From: Valencia hispanica
Taxonomy: Eukaryota > Chordata > Actinopteri > Cyprinodontiformes > Valenciidae
Assembly: GCA_963556495.2 (NCBI GenBank)
Contig: OY747712.1
Location: 25,398,235-25,462,234, forward strand
Length of the DNA: 64,000 nucleotides
Direction of reading: 5' to 3'
Notes under the pieces: model-generated
Told to the model about the DNA's origin: nothing
What the model saw: the letters and a program-made list of their open reading frames with translations, nothing else
Database searches by the model: none
In this document: piece after piece, positions 1-13,767 of the stretch
How the letters are laid out: every line of letters begins with the position of its first letter
Position numbering within the stretch: the first letter of the stretch is position 1
Translations under genes and position numbers: made by a program

Positions 1-196
1 GTGTGTGCAAACCTGGTCAAGAACTACAGGAAACGTTTGACCTCTGTAATTGCAAACAAAGGCTTCTGTACCAAATAACACTGATTTTCTTAGGTGTTCA
101 CATACTTATGTGCAGCAATAAAATGGAGTTAACAGGTTAACTGAAGTTCAGGAGCAAGGCCACGCCCCAAACCCGCTTCATAAATCCTAATCAGTC

Positions 197-1150
197 TTGA
201 CTCGATTCACCCGGTACCTCGCACCCGCTCTACGTCTCTCATCATGCCGCAATACACATATACTCTGCCTGCCCTTCATCCCTTGTCTGTCTCGTTCGTT
301 TTCACGCGATCAGTTCGGACTTCTGCGTGTCATTCGTGCTCGCTTACCTCGCTCGACGTTTCGGCTTCTTTGTTCCCTGCGTGGACGTTCTCACGCTCGG
401 CGTCGATCCGTCCGAGGAGTTGCTCAGCGGTGGTCCCGCATCTCCCGTGGGATCTCCCCGGCTCATCGTCCGCCAACTTTCCCGCCGTGTCAGCCTGTCG
501 ACAAGTCAGCGGGATTTCAGTCCGTCCGTCCCCAGCCGTGGCCTCTTCGCCCTGGCTCCTACAGGCCGATCTGTCTTCCACGTCGTCGGCTCCTGCATCT
601 CTTGGCGGCCGCACTCGCAGCCGCTCCGGCCGACTTCCTACCTCACCTGCTTCCCTCTCTCCGCTCCGGGATTTCCCTCGTGGGCTCGAGCTGTCACCTC
701 GGCGCTCTCACCCCGCTGCTCCGGCCGGCCCAGCCCGGGCCCTTCCTTCTCCATCCCTCGCCGCCCGCGCTGGACTCCCGTGCTTCGTTCTAGAGCCTCT
801 GATCGAGTTCGGTGCTCCCCGGTCGCTGCTTCGGGCCGCTCCAACATGTCCGAATGGACAATAGCGGCTCCAGCGCGCTCCGGGGAAGGGGTATCTCCTT
901 CAACCGCTCTGCTTCCAAGGCCTGTCTTTTCAACCTCCTTTTCCCGTCTCCTTCGTCCTCCTCCCGGCCGGAGCATACCGGTTCCGGCGTCGTTCCCGCT
1001 TCCTCTTCGGCGGGCTTTCCCGGACGCAGATCCCTTCCCCGCCGTCTCGGGCCTGGCGCCTGCAGCGCCCCCTGCTGGAGGGCGGCCGCCATGTCACCCT
1101 GCGCCTGCTCCCTCTGTTAATGATTTCGCTTCATTTTCAGGCAGCTTTTC
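197..1150 (+). other. GC- and CpG-rich segment, possibly ORF1 region of the DIRS-like element
   Basis: The composition jumps to C-rich and CpG-rich compared with all other sequence here. Several overlapping open frames exist on both strands because A/T-rich stop codons are scarce. None shows a recognisable domain. It directly precedes reverse-transcriptase remnants on the same strand, so a gag-like first ORF is the simplest reading. An unrelated CpG island is the alternative. Confidence 0.4.
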
Positions 1151-1429
1151 TCCTCCCTGTCCTTACCAGTGGTGCCATTGTCTTTTCACTGTGGTTTGCA
1201 CTTTTCCTACACAAATAGAAGCATAAGAAAATGCTACATGAATCATTAAGAATCCCCGTTCATCCTATTCCTCTATTTCTTTTTCTCTTCCTTCTGTTAC
1301 CCTTTCTCGCCAGGCTCTCCAAGGCAGACATCACAGGGCCTTTAAGGCCCCCCCCCCCTCCCTTCACCCAGTCTTCCAGCGCTTCTTCAGCATCTGTTGG
1401 AAGGGGACCTACTACTTTGCGGTCCTGCT

Positions 1430-2310
1430 CACCTTTTCTGCAGGAGTAGTTCCAGGATTTACCCGTGCTGGGTACGGTTTAATACTTACCATCTGCCTCA
1501 CGTCCTTCACCCCCCTTGGATGACGTCTTGGTCATCACCCCCGCTTCTCCGCCCCATTTGGGGCTTCGTGCCCTCACTGAGGAATCTTCCGACAACAGTG
1601 TCCCTCTTTCCGACGATAAGACGGTGGGCCCCCTTACTACTTTAGAGTTCCTGGGCATCACCTTCGGCTCATCCTCCATCCAGGTTTCGCTGCCGTTCGG
1701 AGGTCCACCGGATCTCCTCAATCCTCTAACTTCCTCCTCATAAATATGCACTCTAAGCAACGGCTCCTATCGCTATCGGGTCATCTTACCTACGCTGTCC
1801 GCATCATTCCCAGGGTCGGTCCTTCGTGTCCCACCTTCTGTCCACTGCCGCTAGCGTGCCATGCCTCCACAATCGGCTCGCCCTTACCGAGCCCTGTCGT
1901 ACAGAGATTTCCTCTTCTCCTGGAACGGTATCTTTCTTTTATACAATTTTGTCTCCCTTCCCGAAGACATACAGCTCTATACTGATGCTGCCCCTTCCAT
2001 CGGTTTCGAGGGCCACAACCAAGGGAGGTTTGCTTCAGGCTGACCCCCGGAGTTTGATTCCCTTCAGCCCCAGTCCGCCCTCCCTTCCTCTGCTCTCCAC
2101 GAGCTTTACCCCATTGTGATAGCTGCCCTTCTTTGGGGACACGAGTGGTCGCAGAACTCAATCCTAATTCACTCTGATAAAGAAACCGTCGTAGAAATTA
2201 TTCATGAAGGTCGATCTTGTTCCCCAGCTATCATGCATATCAGCTCATATCCCCGGTCACCTAAACACCATTGCTGATTCTCTTTCTTGTTTCTCCATTC
2301 AGAAATTCAG
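1430..2310 (+). pseudogene. reverse transcriptase / RNase H remnant of a DIRS-type retroelement
   Basis: Conceptual translation gives LDDVLVI (the RT active-site box), then TTLEFLGITFGSSSIQVSLP, then SWNGIFLLYNF, LYTDAAPSIGF (RNase H start), LHELYPIVIAALLWGHEWSQ, a SPAIM block and HIPGHLNTIADSLS. This order is that of teleost DIRS/Ngaro-type elements, which reverse-transcribe RNA but integrate with a tyrosine recombinase. The motifs lie in three frames, so there are several frameshifts, and the 5' part of RT is missing or unreadable. No function is retained. Confidence 0.75.
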
Positions 2311-2419
2311 ATCCTTAGCTCCTGCTGCAGACCTCAACCCAACTCCAGTTCCACCATTTTTAGCCACCATCTTCAATTGACGCCGCAGCCCCACAACCTC
2401 ACCACCGTCTCGCAGATCT

Positions 2420-3005
2420 CCATAATTGACAGCCTCTCACCCGGTACCCTCTCTGTTTACCTGTCCGGCTGGAATGCCTTCAAGGCTTTTCACGTAATGT
2501 ATGGTCTCTCTTAGTCCTTTGTCTATCTGCCAGTTCATCTCACTCCCAGAAAATCCACGTATCCTCCATTAAATCAATTAGCCATGCACTTACCTTGTCA
2601 TGTTGCACCTTGTTGTAACTGCTACCTGTTTTGATGTTTTCTGTATTTTGTATATTAATGTGTTTCCTGATTTGTACAGTGTCCTTGGGTGTTCTGACAG
2701 GCGCTTTTAAATAAAATGTATTAAATCCTATCTATCAGGAATCAGCTTCTTTAAGCAGGTAACACCTGTCCAGCTCTTGACCATTGCCACATTTCGATGC
2801 TTTTGAAAGGTCTTAATCTAGAACAACCCTCCGCTGCTCATCGCTTCCCGCTCACCTCCGACTTCCTCACCCGTTTGCATTCTCACGCTTCGTTCCGGTT
2901 ATCTATCCCCCTTTATCGACCAAACTCTTCAGTCCATGCTCCTTCTCCCATATTTCGGTTTCTTGCGTTGTTCTGAGTTTGCCCCCTTCTTCCAGACACA
3001 ACCCT
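2420..3005 (+). pseudogene. tyrosine recombinase remnant of the DIRS-type retroelement
   Basis: SLSPGTLSVYLSGWNAFKAF resembles the core-binding start of a DIRS tyrosine recombinase. Further on, RLPLTSDFLTRLHSHASF and LQSMLLLPYFGFLRCSEFAP match the start of the catalytic domain, where FGFLRCSEF precedes the first active-site Arg region. Frames are interrupted, and the sequence is then cut by a LINE tail at 3008. It supports classing the upstream RT as DIRS-type rather than LTR-type. Confidence 0.65.
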
Positions 3006-3007
3006 TC

Positions 3008-3195
3008 TAAATCAAACTTTATTTATAAAGCGCTTTTCAAACCACAACAAAGCTTCTCAAAGTGCTTTACAGATTAAAAATGACCCAAAAATAAAAAACA
3101 TCACCACAGCTATCAATCAACTTCGATCAAGTCTAAAATCAATGGAAAAATTGACACCAAAACAGAGTGCTATAGAAAGGCCCCCAGAATGTTTC
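3008..3195 (-). repeat. L2-like LINE 3' tail, minus orientation
   Basis: Read on the minus strand it ends in AAAGCGCTTTATAAATAAAG followed by TTTGATT, the usual 3' end of teleost L2-type LINEs. The same end in plus orientation occurs at 8955-9071. It interrupts the DIRS-type element. Confidence 0.6.
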
Positions 3196-3570
3196 AAATA
3201 CAAAGACAGTTTATGGATGGATGGATGGTCGGTCAATACTTATTTCTTGTATCATTTCATTTTACGTATTTCATGAACCAGTTAGTTTAAATATTTTATG
3301 TGTAGATTACTTTGACTCAACCGCTTCCTGCCAACTGCTTCCTCTGAGGGCTTACTTACCTCTCCCTAGATATTCTCCACCCTTCGAAGTTGCAACATCT
3401 GCAATCTGAATGTTTATCACCTTATCTGGAAAATTACAAACTTACCTCCTTCCTCAGTGGAGACCTGGACCTGACCTCTTCGCTCCCTGTCTGTAATCTC
3501 ATTCATTCATTGTTTCATAAAGCTTTCTGAAACTACCTCCTCCATCCATAATTGTTGCCTGCCTATGAGT
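3196..3570 (+). repeat. probable further DIRS-element remnant
   Basis: C/T-rich sequence (for example LLPLRAYLPLPRYSPP in one frame) resembling the composition of the recombinase segment before the LINE tail. No catalytic motif can be read. Confidence 0.3.
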
Positions 3571-6340
3571 CTCAAGCCATGACAAACTTTTTATTAGTCA
3601 AACCCACAGCTGTGAGAAATTATTTTCTTTGTACTGCTTTCATTATTTTTGCATTAAACATACCTTTGGTTAAAAATATGTCACTTATATTCAAGTCTTG
3701 CTGTGGCTAGATAGTATGTTTGTTTTTGTTTTTTTAAATGCTTCAAATTGATCTGCAATGAAACCTACATTACACCACTCAAGATGAGGCTACAATATTT
3801 CTTAATTAACTTATCTTTGTACTATTTTCCTGTATGCCAGATATGATAAAAAAGTGTAATTCGTTACTGTTTCAAATATCACTTGCTGCTCCTATTTTGG
3901 TGATGTGATTTTGTTTGTGTACAGTTATAGCTCTTGGAAAAAATTTAACTGTTATGGCAACAATGGGCCTCAGGATCAGGAGCAGAACAGGTTAAAGAAA
4001 GAAAAAATCAGTGGGCCAAGAAATATCTCCGTTTTAAAACCAGGTAAACTTGCATACGTGTATATTTATGTGTGTGTATGCGCATACCTTTTAATACAAA
4101 CTAAACTATTCCCCTTTCTTGGAACTAGGGATGGTTGTGGAGGTCAAGTGTGTGCCTGTCGTGGGTGTGAGATTACACAGTGTATGGAGGTGTAATAGAG
4201 TAAGAAAGGGTTGAAGGCCAGCAGCCAGATCACATGACAATGTTTGGTTCATTGCTTTTATTCCTCCACCCCCTTCTCCACAGTCCCATGACTGTCTAAG
4301 GGCCTTTTTGGGACAGTCATTCTAGATAAATTGGAAGGAAGCATAGGTCTGCATTGTGATTAGTAAGATAGTATTTTCTCTTTGATTTTACTCTGACCGG
4401 CAGCCATACGGAACATTAACAATTTTCAGATTATTAGAGGCCTGTGGCAACCTTTCATCCTATTCCAAGGTTGGTTAATCATTTTTTGGAGCAGTCTGGT
4501 TGTAGAAGGGCCATGGTCCCCATTTCGGGAGGCTTGCCCCCCCCAAATAACTTTGGTTCCTGTATGTGTCATCGCAACCTTTTAGGCATTTACAAATTTA
4601 CTTCAAATTTTTCAGATGCAAAAAACAAAAAAACATCTGTTCTGCAGACACAGGCCTCGGAGTGATTCATCTTTTTTATTGCTGAAGTGGTGGGGAACAG
4701 ATAAATTAATCAGTTGCACGTCAACACAAACAATACTTTTCTTATTTAGTAATTTCCATGCATGACTACTTGTATTTCAAAATACTGTAACAGGGTGCAG
4801 GCAGTCACAAACGTTTTGTGGTTATTTTAAGGAATAAGTAATCTTTAACATCTTTCAGCAAGTAAATGTTGACCTTCAGCACAAAAACCATAAACCTTAA
4901 GTGCAGTAGTCTATTAAACATTTAGGATTTTTTTTATTTCCTTATCTGATTGTGCTGCACAAACTAAGCCAACCTCAGTAAGTTTACACAGTGTCCATTG
5001 ACATACACTCTATAATTCTACCCCTTAGAAGGGGTCTGTAGATTCCACTGCTCTCCTTTACATGATTCCCAGACCATGTTCCTATTACACCAGTGGGAAA
5101 CACCGGGGACCTGTGACCCAAGTTATTTCCTACCTTCTGTTTAATGGGTCACATCTGTATGCTCAGAACTCCAATTTAATATAACCTCTAGTGGTTTTTA
5201 AAAGTGATCTAGGTGTTATCTGGTATCCTGTTTTTTGTTTTTTTTCTCTCTGCATAAAACCAAGCAGAGACCTCATTTTCTGCTTCTATCCCAGAGTGAA
5301 CATTCTATTTTTGTCCACCAACCTTTGTTCTGCTTCAAATGGAAGCTATTAGCCCTGCCCCTCTAATTAAATGCCCCAAAAAGTCCTGCATGGCTCAATG
5401 CATGAGGAATGACAATGAGTGCTCTCAGCTTAATAAACAAGAATTCTAACCCCCACATTAGTGCCAAAATAAAACTCAGACGGACTGGTGAAAAGCTGGG
5501 AAGTTAATTGTAAAGTTGTTGAGACAAGCATACTGTATGTGACAGTCTCAATTAATGTCACTTAGAGGGCTTTTGCTGGGTCAGAATTGCCCTCATAATA
5601 GATGTTATTATACCAGAAGCTGCTTTTTCAGTGATTGTTTTCTCAATAGTTTTTTTTCTGATTCAAAAATTTATTTCAAGATACTGGGTTTTCTTTCGAA
5701 GACCAAATGTGTGATAGGACAGTAACCACTTCAGTTAATGCCAAATTGTATTACTTGTGCTTTTTGACCCATTGCTGTTTGTTGAATTTAACAGACGCCA
5801 TAATAACTTGCAGGCCTGTCTAATGAGGATGACCCAGATCCAAAATCCAGGTCTTCATAACTGCTGTTTGGTTATACCAAAACATCTCATTTCCAGACAA
5901 GGTGAGATGCCACCTCTCAAGCAGAGTTAACAGATAACGCCTAATACAGAAATTACACAGGTGACTACCGCTGATGTGAGCAGCATGGGCTGCATGGAAT
6001 TGGGGTGGCCATCATTGTAATTTCATAGCAGAAAGATTTTTAGTTTGATATGTGCCTTATGTGTAGGAACTCTGGTTTCTTCCAATGTGATGAATGTTAG
6101 GCTAAACTGTAAGTCTGAGTTTGTGTGTTGATTTGTCAATGTTATGGGCTTCATTGTTTTTTTTATACTTTTGAAATATTTTACAGGTCTTTACTTACAC
6201 CCAAGTAAATTATATTCAAACAACAATATCATTTTCCCTGTAATGTTTCACCGCTAGGCAGTTTTACTTTTCCCCATCTGAGTGTTTCTAAATCTGCAGA
6301 TACATAATCTGGTCCTAACTGGGAATTACTGCTTTATTGA
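3571..6340. other. AT-rich non-coding stretch
   Basis: Only short open frames with no domain. No gene or clear repeat recognised. It lies downstream of the tns3 stop codon. Confidence 0.5.
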
Positions 6341-6344
6341 GTTG

Positions 6345-8415
6345 TGTACCTTGCAAAAGTATTCATACCCACTGAACTTGTTCACATTTTACCACATTGA
6401 AGCCACAAACTGCAATGTTTTTCACTAGGATTTCATATAATAGACAAACTTAAAGTGCTCATGACACCATTTTCTTACAGTAAAACAAAACAAAATAAAT
6501 AAATAAAAAATCTCACTTAACATTTTGGTTGGCCCAGTAGAATTCATAACTCGATCCAAACTTAACAAGAGCGAGCCGAAAAGTTTGTTTCCATGCCACA
6601 CTGTGTGCGCGCCTCGATAACCAGTAGCATATTGCTGTGACGTCATTGGCAGTATGGCTGCCTCCTCTAGCATTGACAACTTTGTGACTTTGTCACTATA
6701 TTTAGTGACTTTTTAAACCCCATTAGTGACAAATCTAGTGACTTTTTTAGGTGTTATTGGAGACTTTTGGAGACTCTGATGTGAAGCAAATATCCTTACT
6801 CTTCTCACAGAGCAGTGGTGCTGCTGTGGGCTCCTCTCCCATTTTGGAGTGCTCAGACCAAGCAGCCAGTCTTCCTGCTGCAACTTGCCCGCTCAGGACC
6901 GGGGCTGCAGTCAGAGCGAATGTCTATCCTGGATCTTTCCTGTTTATGGACCTCAAACTTGTTGTGGACTATCAATTTTATTGGAGGACATTAATTGGAC
7001 CCTTGTGGATGTAGAAAGACTGTTTTTGTTCGAGATGGCTCAGTTTTCTCACCTATATAAGGCTACGAAGGGTGAGTCGCACATTATATTTCTTTCAGGG
7101 GTGGTTTGCCAAAGGCGCATGCTGTGTCTACAGTTATGATTGTATCCTTAACTGGCACACACCTTTGGAATAAAAAGACTCTTAGCTTTTCATTGATCTA
7201 TAATATGTATATGTACATAGAAGTTGGTAGACAAGATCAGCAGATTTAAACCCAGAATATGGCAACGTTCCGCCCACAGGACATAGGAACGATAAGGGGT
7301 AATAAATCTAGAAAAATCTGTTTTATTGTTAAATTCTGGATAGATCTAGCATGTCATTATTCTCAAGTAAGACTGAGTGATTGATTTGGATTAGACATCA
7401 TCTAGATCTACAGTAGATCCAGATTACGTCTAATCTACTTTAAATGGAGCACTATTCAAATTGTGAGTCAATCTCCATACACACTTCTGCAACAAGTTTA
7501 TTTTATTTCTGTTATATGACTTGACTTATGAGTTACAGAGATCCACAGCTCGGCAGGTAAAACCAGTCATCAGGAAGAATAGCACCACAATTCTCTTTAG
7601 GGAAGAGCAGCAAGCCATTGTTAAACGAAAGTCATACAAAGTTCAATGTATAGTTTGTCATAACCCAGGCAGTGGACACTACAAATATATGGAAGAGGTT
7701 ACTTTAGTCAGATGAGACCCAAGCTAAGCTTTTTGCATTATATGCAAAACACTATGTGTGGTAGACACACTGCATCTCTCCTTAAACTCAACATCCCCTC
7801 CGAAACATTATATGACAGCATCATACTGTGTCAAAACTTTTTTTCCACCAGGGACATGTACGTTGGTTAGAGTTGATGGGAATTCGGATGTAGCTTAATC
7901 GAGGGAAACATAAAGGCTGCAAAAGACTTGGGACTGGATTATCACAATCTAGCTGGACTTCAAACCTGAACACATAACCAGAGCTACAATGGAATGGTTT
8001 AGATCAAAGTATATTTGTATGTTAGAATGGTCCATTCAATGTCCAGCCCTAAATCTGATAGAGAAACTATAGCAAGCCTTGAAAATTGATGTTCTTCATC
8101 CAATCTAACAGAACTTGAGTTACTTTGCAAGAAATAATGAGCAAAATTCTCAGTGTGTACATGTATAGAGGGTGCAGACCAGTAGTGTTTCTACAAACTA
8201 TTAAGTGAACATGGTTGAATACATACCTATACAGACCACACTTTTCAAGTGTTTGTAAATTTTGAAAAACATGTATAATTTCTCTTCTACTTCATAATTA
8301 TGTGGCTGTTTCTGATGGTCTATCACATTGAGTATCAAAAAAGTTAATGGATATAATTTTTGTATTTAAATGTGACGTGAAAATCTTCAAGGGCTATTAA
8401 TACTTGTGCTAGTCA
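6345..8415 (+). mobile_element. degenerate Tc1-like transposon split by an insertion
   Basis: The left end reads ttgcaaaagtattcatacc followed by a tttaccacattgaagccac block, a common teleost Tc1-like inverted terminus. From 7520 to 8410 the sequence follows the transposase gene and right terminus: cagagatccacagctc, then a tatgtgtggtagacac-type catalytic-domain segment, then tcacattgagtatcaaaa near the right end. The transposase is full of stops and shifts. About 1 kb of unrelated sequence (6470-7510) replaces the 5' part of the gene. Confidence 0.7.
6470..7510. repeat. unidentified insert inside the Tc1-like relic
   Basis: Contains a run of gtgac-rich short repeats (6680-6740) and then open frames of 87 and 96 codons at 6751-7139 with no recognised domain. 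It is bounded on both sides by Tc1-like sequence, so it is probably a separate mobile element, but I see no clear termini or target duplication. Confidence 0.45.
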
Positions 8416-8954
8416 TATCTCTTACAGTTTGCACACTCTGGTATTCGTAGAGTGAAATACTTTCCTTCCTCACATGTTCTTCTTAGCTCAAATGGTGTCA
8501 TTTGTCCTTTTGGGCTTTCCCCACCTTCTTTTACTTTAAGACCACTTCACTCTAAATAACAGAGGACGATGGGCTCCGAGTTCTCCGCAGTCACCACACC
8601 ACACCTGGGCCAAAGCATCCTCCCAGCCCTCCCCGGGAATTCTTTTAGGATTTAGGGAATTCACCCTTTTAGAACTTTTCCACTCCTGAAGCTAGACTCT
8701 GCAATTTAATCCCCCATAGTATTTTTTAAAGGAACCTGTATGGGCTTGTGAAAAGGTGGGATCCATATTTTATTGCACTTCTGATGGACGTTTGGAATAG
8801 ATGTGGCATTGCATGTCCTCTCATGTGGTACAGATGTACATGTGTAAACCACAGTAAATATGTGATGCTTCATGTTGTGTAATAATCAAAAGCTGATTTC
8901 AATATTAAGATATACCTACAAAGCTTCAACACCTAACATCTGTGCCCATTCATA
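8416..8954. other. non-coding stretch
   Basis: No gene or recognised repeat. Confidence 0.4.
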
Positions 8955-9071
8955 TTCTGAAGTTGGTGTTGCTAGTGTCCTCTGCTGGCAGCAGTGATCA
9001 TTTTAATTCTGTAAAGCACTTTGAGTTGTAATTTTTGTATGAAAAGCGCTTTATAAATAAAGTTTGATTGA
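8955..9071 (+). repeat. L2-like LINE 3' tail, plus orientation
   Basis: The sequence gtaaagcactttgagttg, then aaaagcgctttataaataaa and a gtttgattgattt end match the terminal region of teleost L2-type LINEs. Only the tail is present, as in a strongly 5'-truncated copy. Confidence 0.65.
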
Positions 9072-10390
9072 TTTACTTTCACTTACCATGTGTCTGTACA
9101 GTTTTTGTTTAGACAAGGCTTGTCATAAAACTGAAATAAAAGACCTCGAATTTAGAGATTACTGTTACTAAAACCTGAACTGATCAGGTAGTCAAGCAGA
9201 ATGCTAGAGTATTCCACCTGCTGTCACAACAAGTTGATAATTGTCCTTCTTATACTTCCAACCCAGCTTTGTACATTGATACTGGTATCTTTGCTGTACT
9301 GTAGCTTCATCTCTGAGATTTAAAGGCCTCTTCTTTACAATCAATCTAATATGTTACCTCCCTCCCTCTAACTCCCACCACAGGCTATCAGATTTAAGTC
9401 AGGACTCTGACAGGGGCAAAAAGTTATTACTTATTACTAGTCAGAAGAAACAAAAGTTAAAAGCACTAAAATTAAAAGAGTACTTAAAATCTATATCTGG
9501 TAGGGGTATTAATAATTTTGGGCTTAACTGTACATGTGAGGATGTTTTCTTTTTGGTACCTTGTTAGTTTTGCCTCATTGTGTTCACACTCATCCTTTTG
9601 TTTGGCTGATCTCAACAAAACTGGTCAATTCTTACACATTGAATACACTATCAACAAATTCATCAGAACAGACTGATTATATGGTTTCTAACTTTCTTTT
9701 GATGTCTATTGATGCATTTTTTAAGCTCTGGTCAGCATTGCTTCCAGTTACAGCCCTCTAAATAATTTTCTTTAACACAATTACATCTCTGCAATTCAAC
9801 TTGAAAATTAACCCTTGGGCTACTTTACTTATTGCCTGTACTAAATTGCACTAGCTTTTTGCTCATACTAAAACCAACAGAGAAGCCAAGGAAAGAACAT
9901 AGTTTAATTAAACAAATCTGTCTTTTTATTTCTCTATTCTCTCAACAAGTTAACACAATTCATAACTGATGTCCCGTACCATTACCCAAGGCATTAAACA
10001 GTTGTCTTCTCTGCGTACCTTGCAATTGGTTTTGCTAAAGAACGTTCACTCTTTAAAACAGAAAAATCTTCACTGTTTATTTACATAACATCAAACGACA
10101 TGACATTGATACACAAAGAAGCTGTTCATGTGTAACATATTATACACTGAGGCAACATGTATGAAATAACCATGAGGTACATGTTTATATAAAGATAAAT
10201 ATATGTAAATATTTAGTTTCAAGTGTATGTGACTAATACTTTTAAGATATAGATCTCAAGATATAGATCTCAAAAGTATCCGTCACATACACCGGAAACC
10301 AAATACTTATATACACTCTATAAAAAGACAACTATTCTTTTTTTGCTGACATTAAAAGGAGTAAACATTCCCTGTTTAATCCTTCAGATG
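9072..10390. other. AT-rich non-coding stretch
   Basis: No gene or clear repeat recognised. A short palindromic patch (tagatctcaag / atagatctcaaaag) lies near 10245-10275. Confidence 0.4.
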
Positions 10391-10394
10391 TTGC

Positions 10395-10870
10395 CTCCGT
10401 ATTTCCAAAAAATATTCTTTCATGATACCTTAGATCTTGTTAAGGCCACAAGTTCTTCCAGCAGCAAAAACAGCCAGACAACATGATGCTGTCACATCCC
10501 TACGCAACAGTGGGGAATGGCACATGAAGCCTTGCAAGCTTCCCCCTTTTTCCTTTAAACGTAACAATGGTGATTATGGACAAACATTTCAATTTTGTTT
10601 CATCAGATCATAGGGCATGTCTCTAAAAATGTACATCTCTGTTTCTGAGTGCATTTGCAAACTGTAACCTGGCTTTCTATGTCGATGTTTTTGAGTAACT
10701 GCTTCAACCACTGAATGATAATGCCTTACCAGCTTCAGCCACCATCTTCACAGTTCTTATGCTTTTTCTTCTTGTTGATATGCACATTTTAAACCAAAGC
10801 ATGGCATTATTCCTAATCAATATATTGGTGGGACATTCTCATGGCGTTAGTAGAGACATATCATAGTCAG
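10395..10870 (-). mobile_element. degenerate Tc1-like transposase remnant
   Basis: Plus-strand text such as acaacatgatgctgtcaca, catttcaattttgtttcatc and agatcatagggcatgtctc is the reverse complement of a Tc1-like catalytic core (the DES-KF region). No intact frame remains. Confidence 0.55.
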
Positions 10871-11023
10871 AACTAAACATGGCACCTTCTGGTCTTGATT
10901 TCTCCCATTTACACAAATGTAAATTAATCTATTTGAAAGTTACAAAAGGTGTGACATCCTCATCACTTGAACACTTGGTAGTCTTGAAGTATTTAAATTT
11001 CTGAATTTGAAGTAAGTAATAAT

Positions 11024-11029
<6 letters not shown>

Positions 11030-11109
<80 letters not shown>
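11030..11109. repeat. (TA)n microsatellite, about 80 bp
   Basis: Uninterrupted alternating T and A. The first of three TA arrays within 1.5 kb. Confidence 0.98.
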
Positions 11110-11112
<3 letters not shown>

Positions 11113-11436
11113 ATTCTGGCATGACACAAATAGAAAATATGTTGTTATAAAACAAGAAAACTTTAGCCTGATTTATTGTCAGACAGTAAGAAGAAACATT
11201 TTTAATACAGTAAGAAAGTATCTGGTTTTAACAGTGATCAATGCAATATAACCAACAGCTTTGTTGTGACTGCAGCTCCCTCTCTGGATAAAACGAATAC
11301 CGAAAAGCAAAAAAGTAGCTAAAAACAATCATCATCTCAAATACAATAAGCTTGGGTAGTTAAAAGCACATTTTCGTGCCAAAGCACAGGTGTATTGTAT
11401 ATGTCATTGACTGATGATTAATAGAGTAACGCTCAA

Positions 11437-11530
11437 CCACTGAATGATAATGCCTTACCAGCTTCAGCCACCATCTGACAGTTATTATGCTTTCATTTCT
11501 TGTTGATAGTTAACATTTTGTATCCCCCAA
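11437..11530. repeat. second copy of a segment of the 10.7-kb Tc1-like remnant
   Basis: The segment starting caaccactgaatgataatg repeats the sequence at about 10708-10795 with few differences, in the same orientation. Confidence 0.75.
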
Positions 11531-11698
11531 ATTAAGAAGACTGTGTCCTATTCAATCAGAAAAACCTCAACAAATCTATAAGACTGGTTTTGGCTATTGT
11601 ATCCCAGCAAAAACGAAAAACTAAAGCTGAAAATCTTGATATGCATCTATCATATCCTAATCAATAGCATTATTGTATTTTACACAGTTTTTGCCTGT

Positions 11699-11701
<3 letters not shown>

Positions 11702-11766
<65 letters not shown>
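11702..11766. repeat. (TA)n microsatellite, 65 bp
   Basis: Pure TA array directly abutting the 3' side of the Tc1-like transposase fragment. Confidence 0.98.
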
Positions 11767-13622
<1,856 letters not shown>

Positions 13623-13767
13623 CTACTTACTCTTCTGTGAGCCAATCATCACTTTAGAGACAAAGTTCACAATGGCGCTTGCTGGCTGTTCAGGGTCATG
13701 TTCTGCAAATAGGTGGCACACATTGTCCATGGAAGTGCCAGTTTTCCTGGCCACAAAGCCAAAGATT
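13623..13767 (-). CDS. tns3: tns3 coding exon 26 (PTB end and stop)
   Basis: Residues 1335-1382: [20 protein letters not shown], then [20 protein letters not shown], then IGSQKSK and the stop at 13623-13625. Acceptor tttgcag. This is the conserved C-terminus of tensin-3. Confidence 0.95.

Noticed and set aside
197..1226. Long overlapping open frames on both strands in the first 1.2 kb
   Set aside because: They arise from C-rich composition with few stop codons. No domain, splice pattern or codon bias supports a protein-coding host gene.
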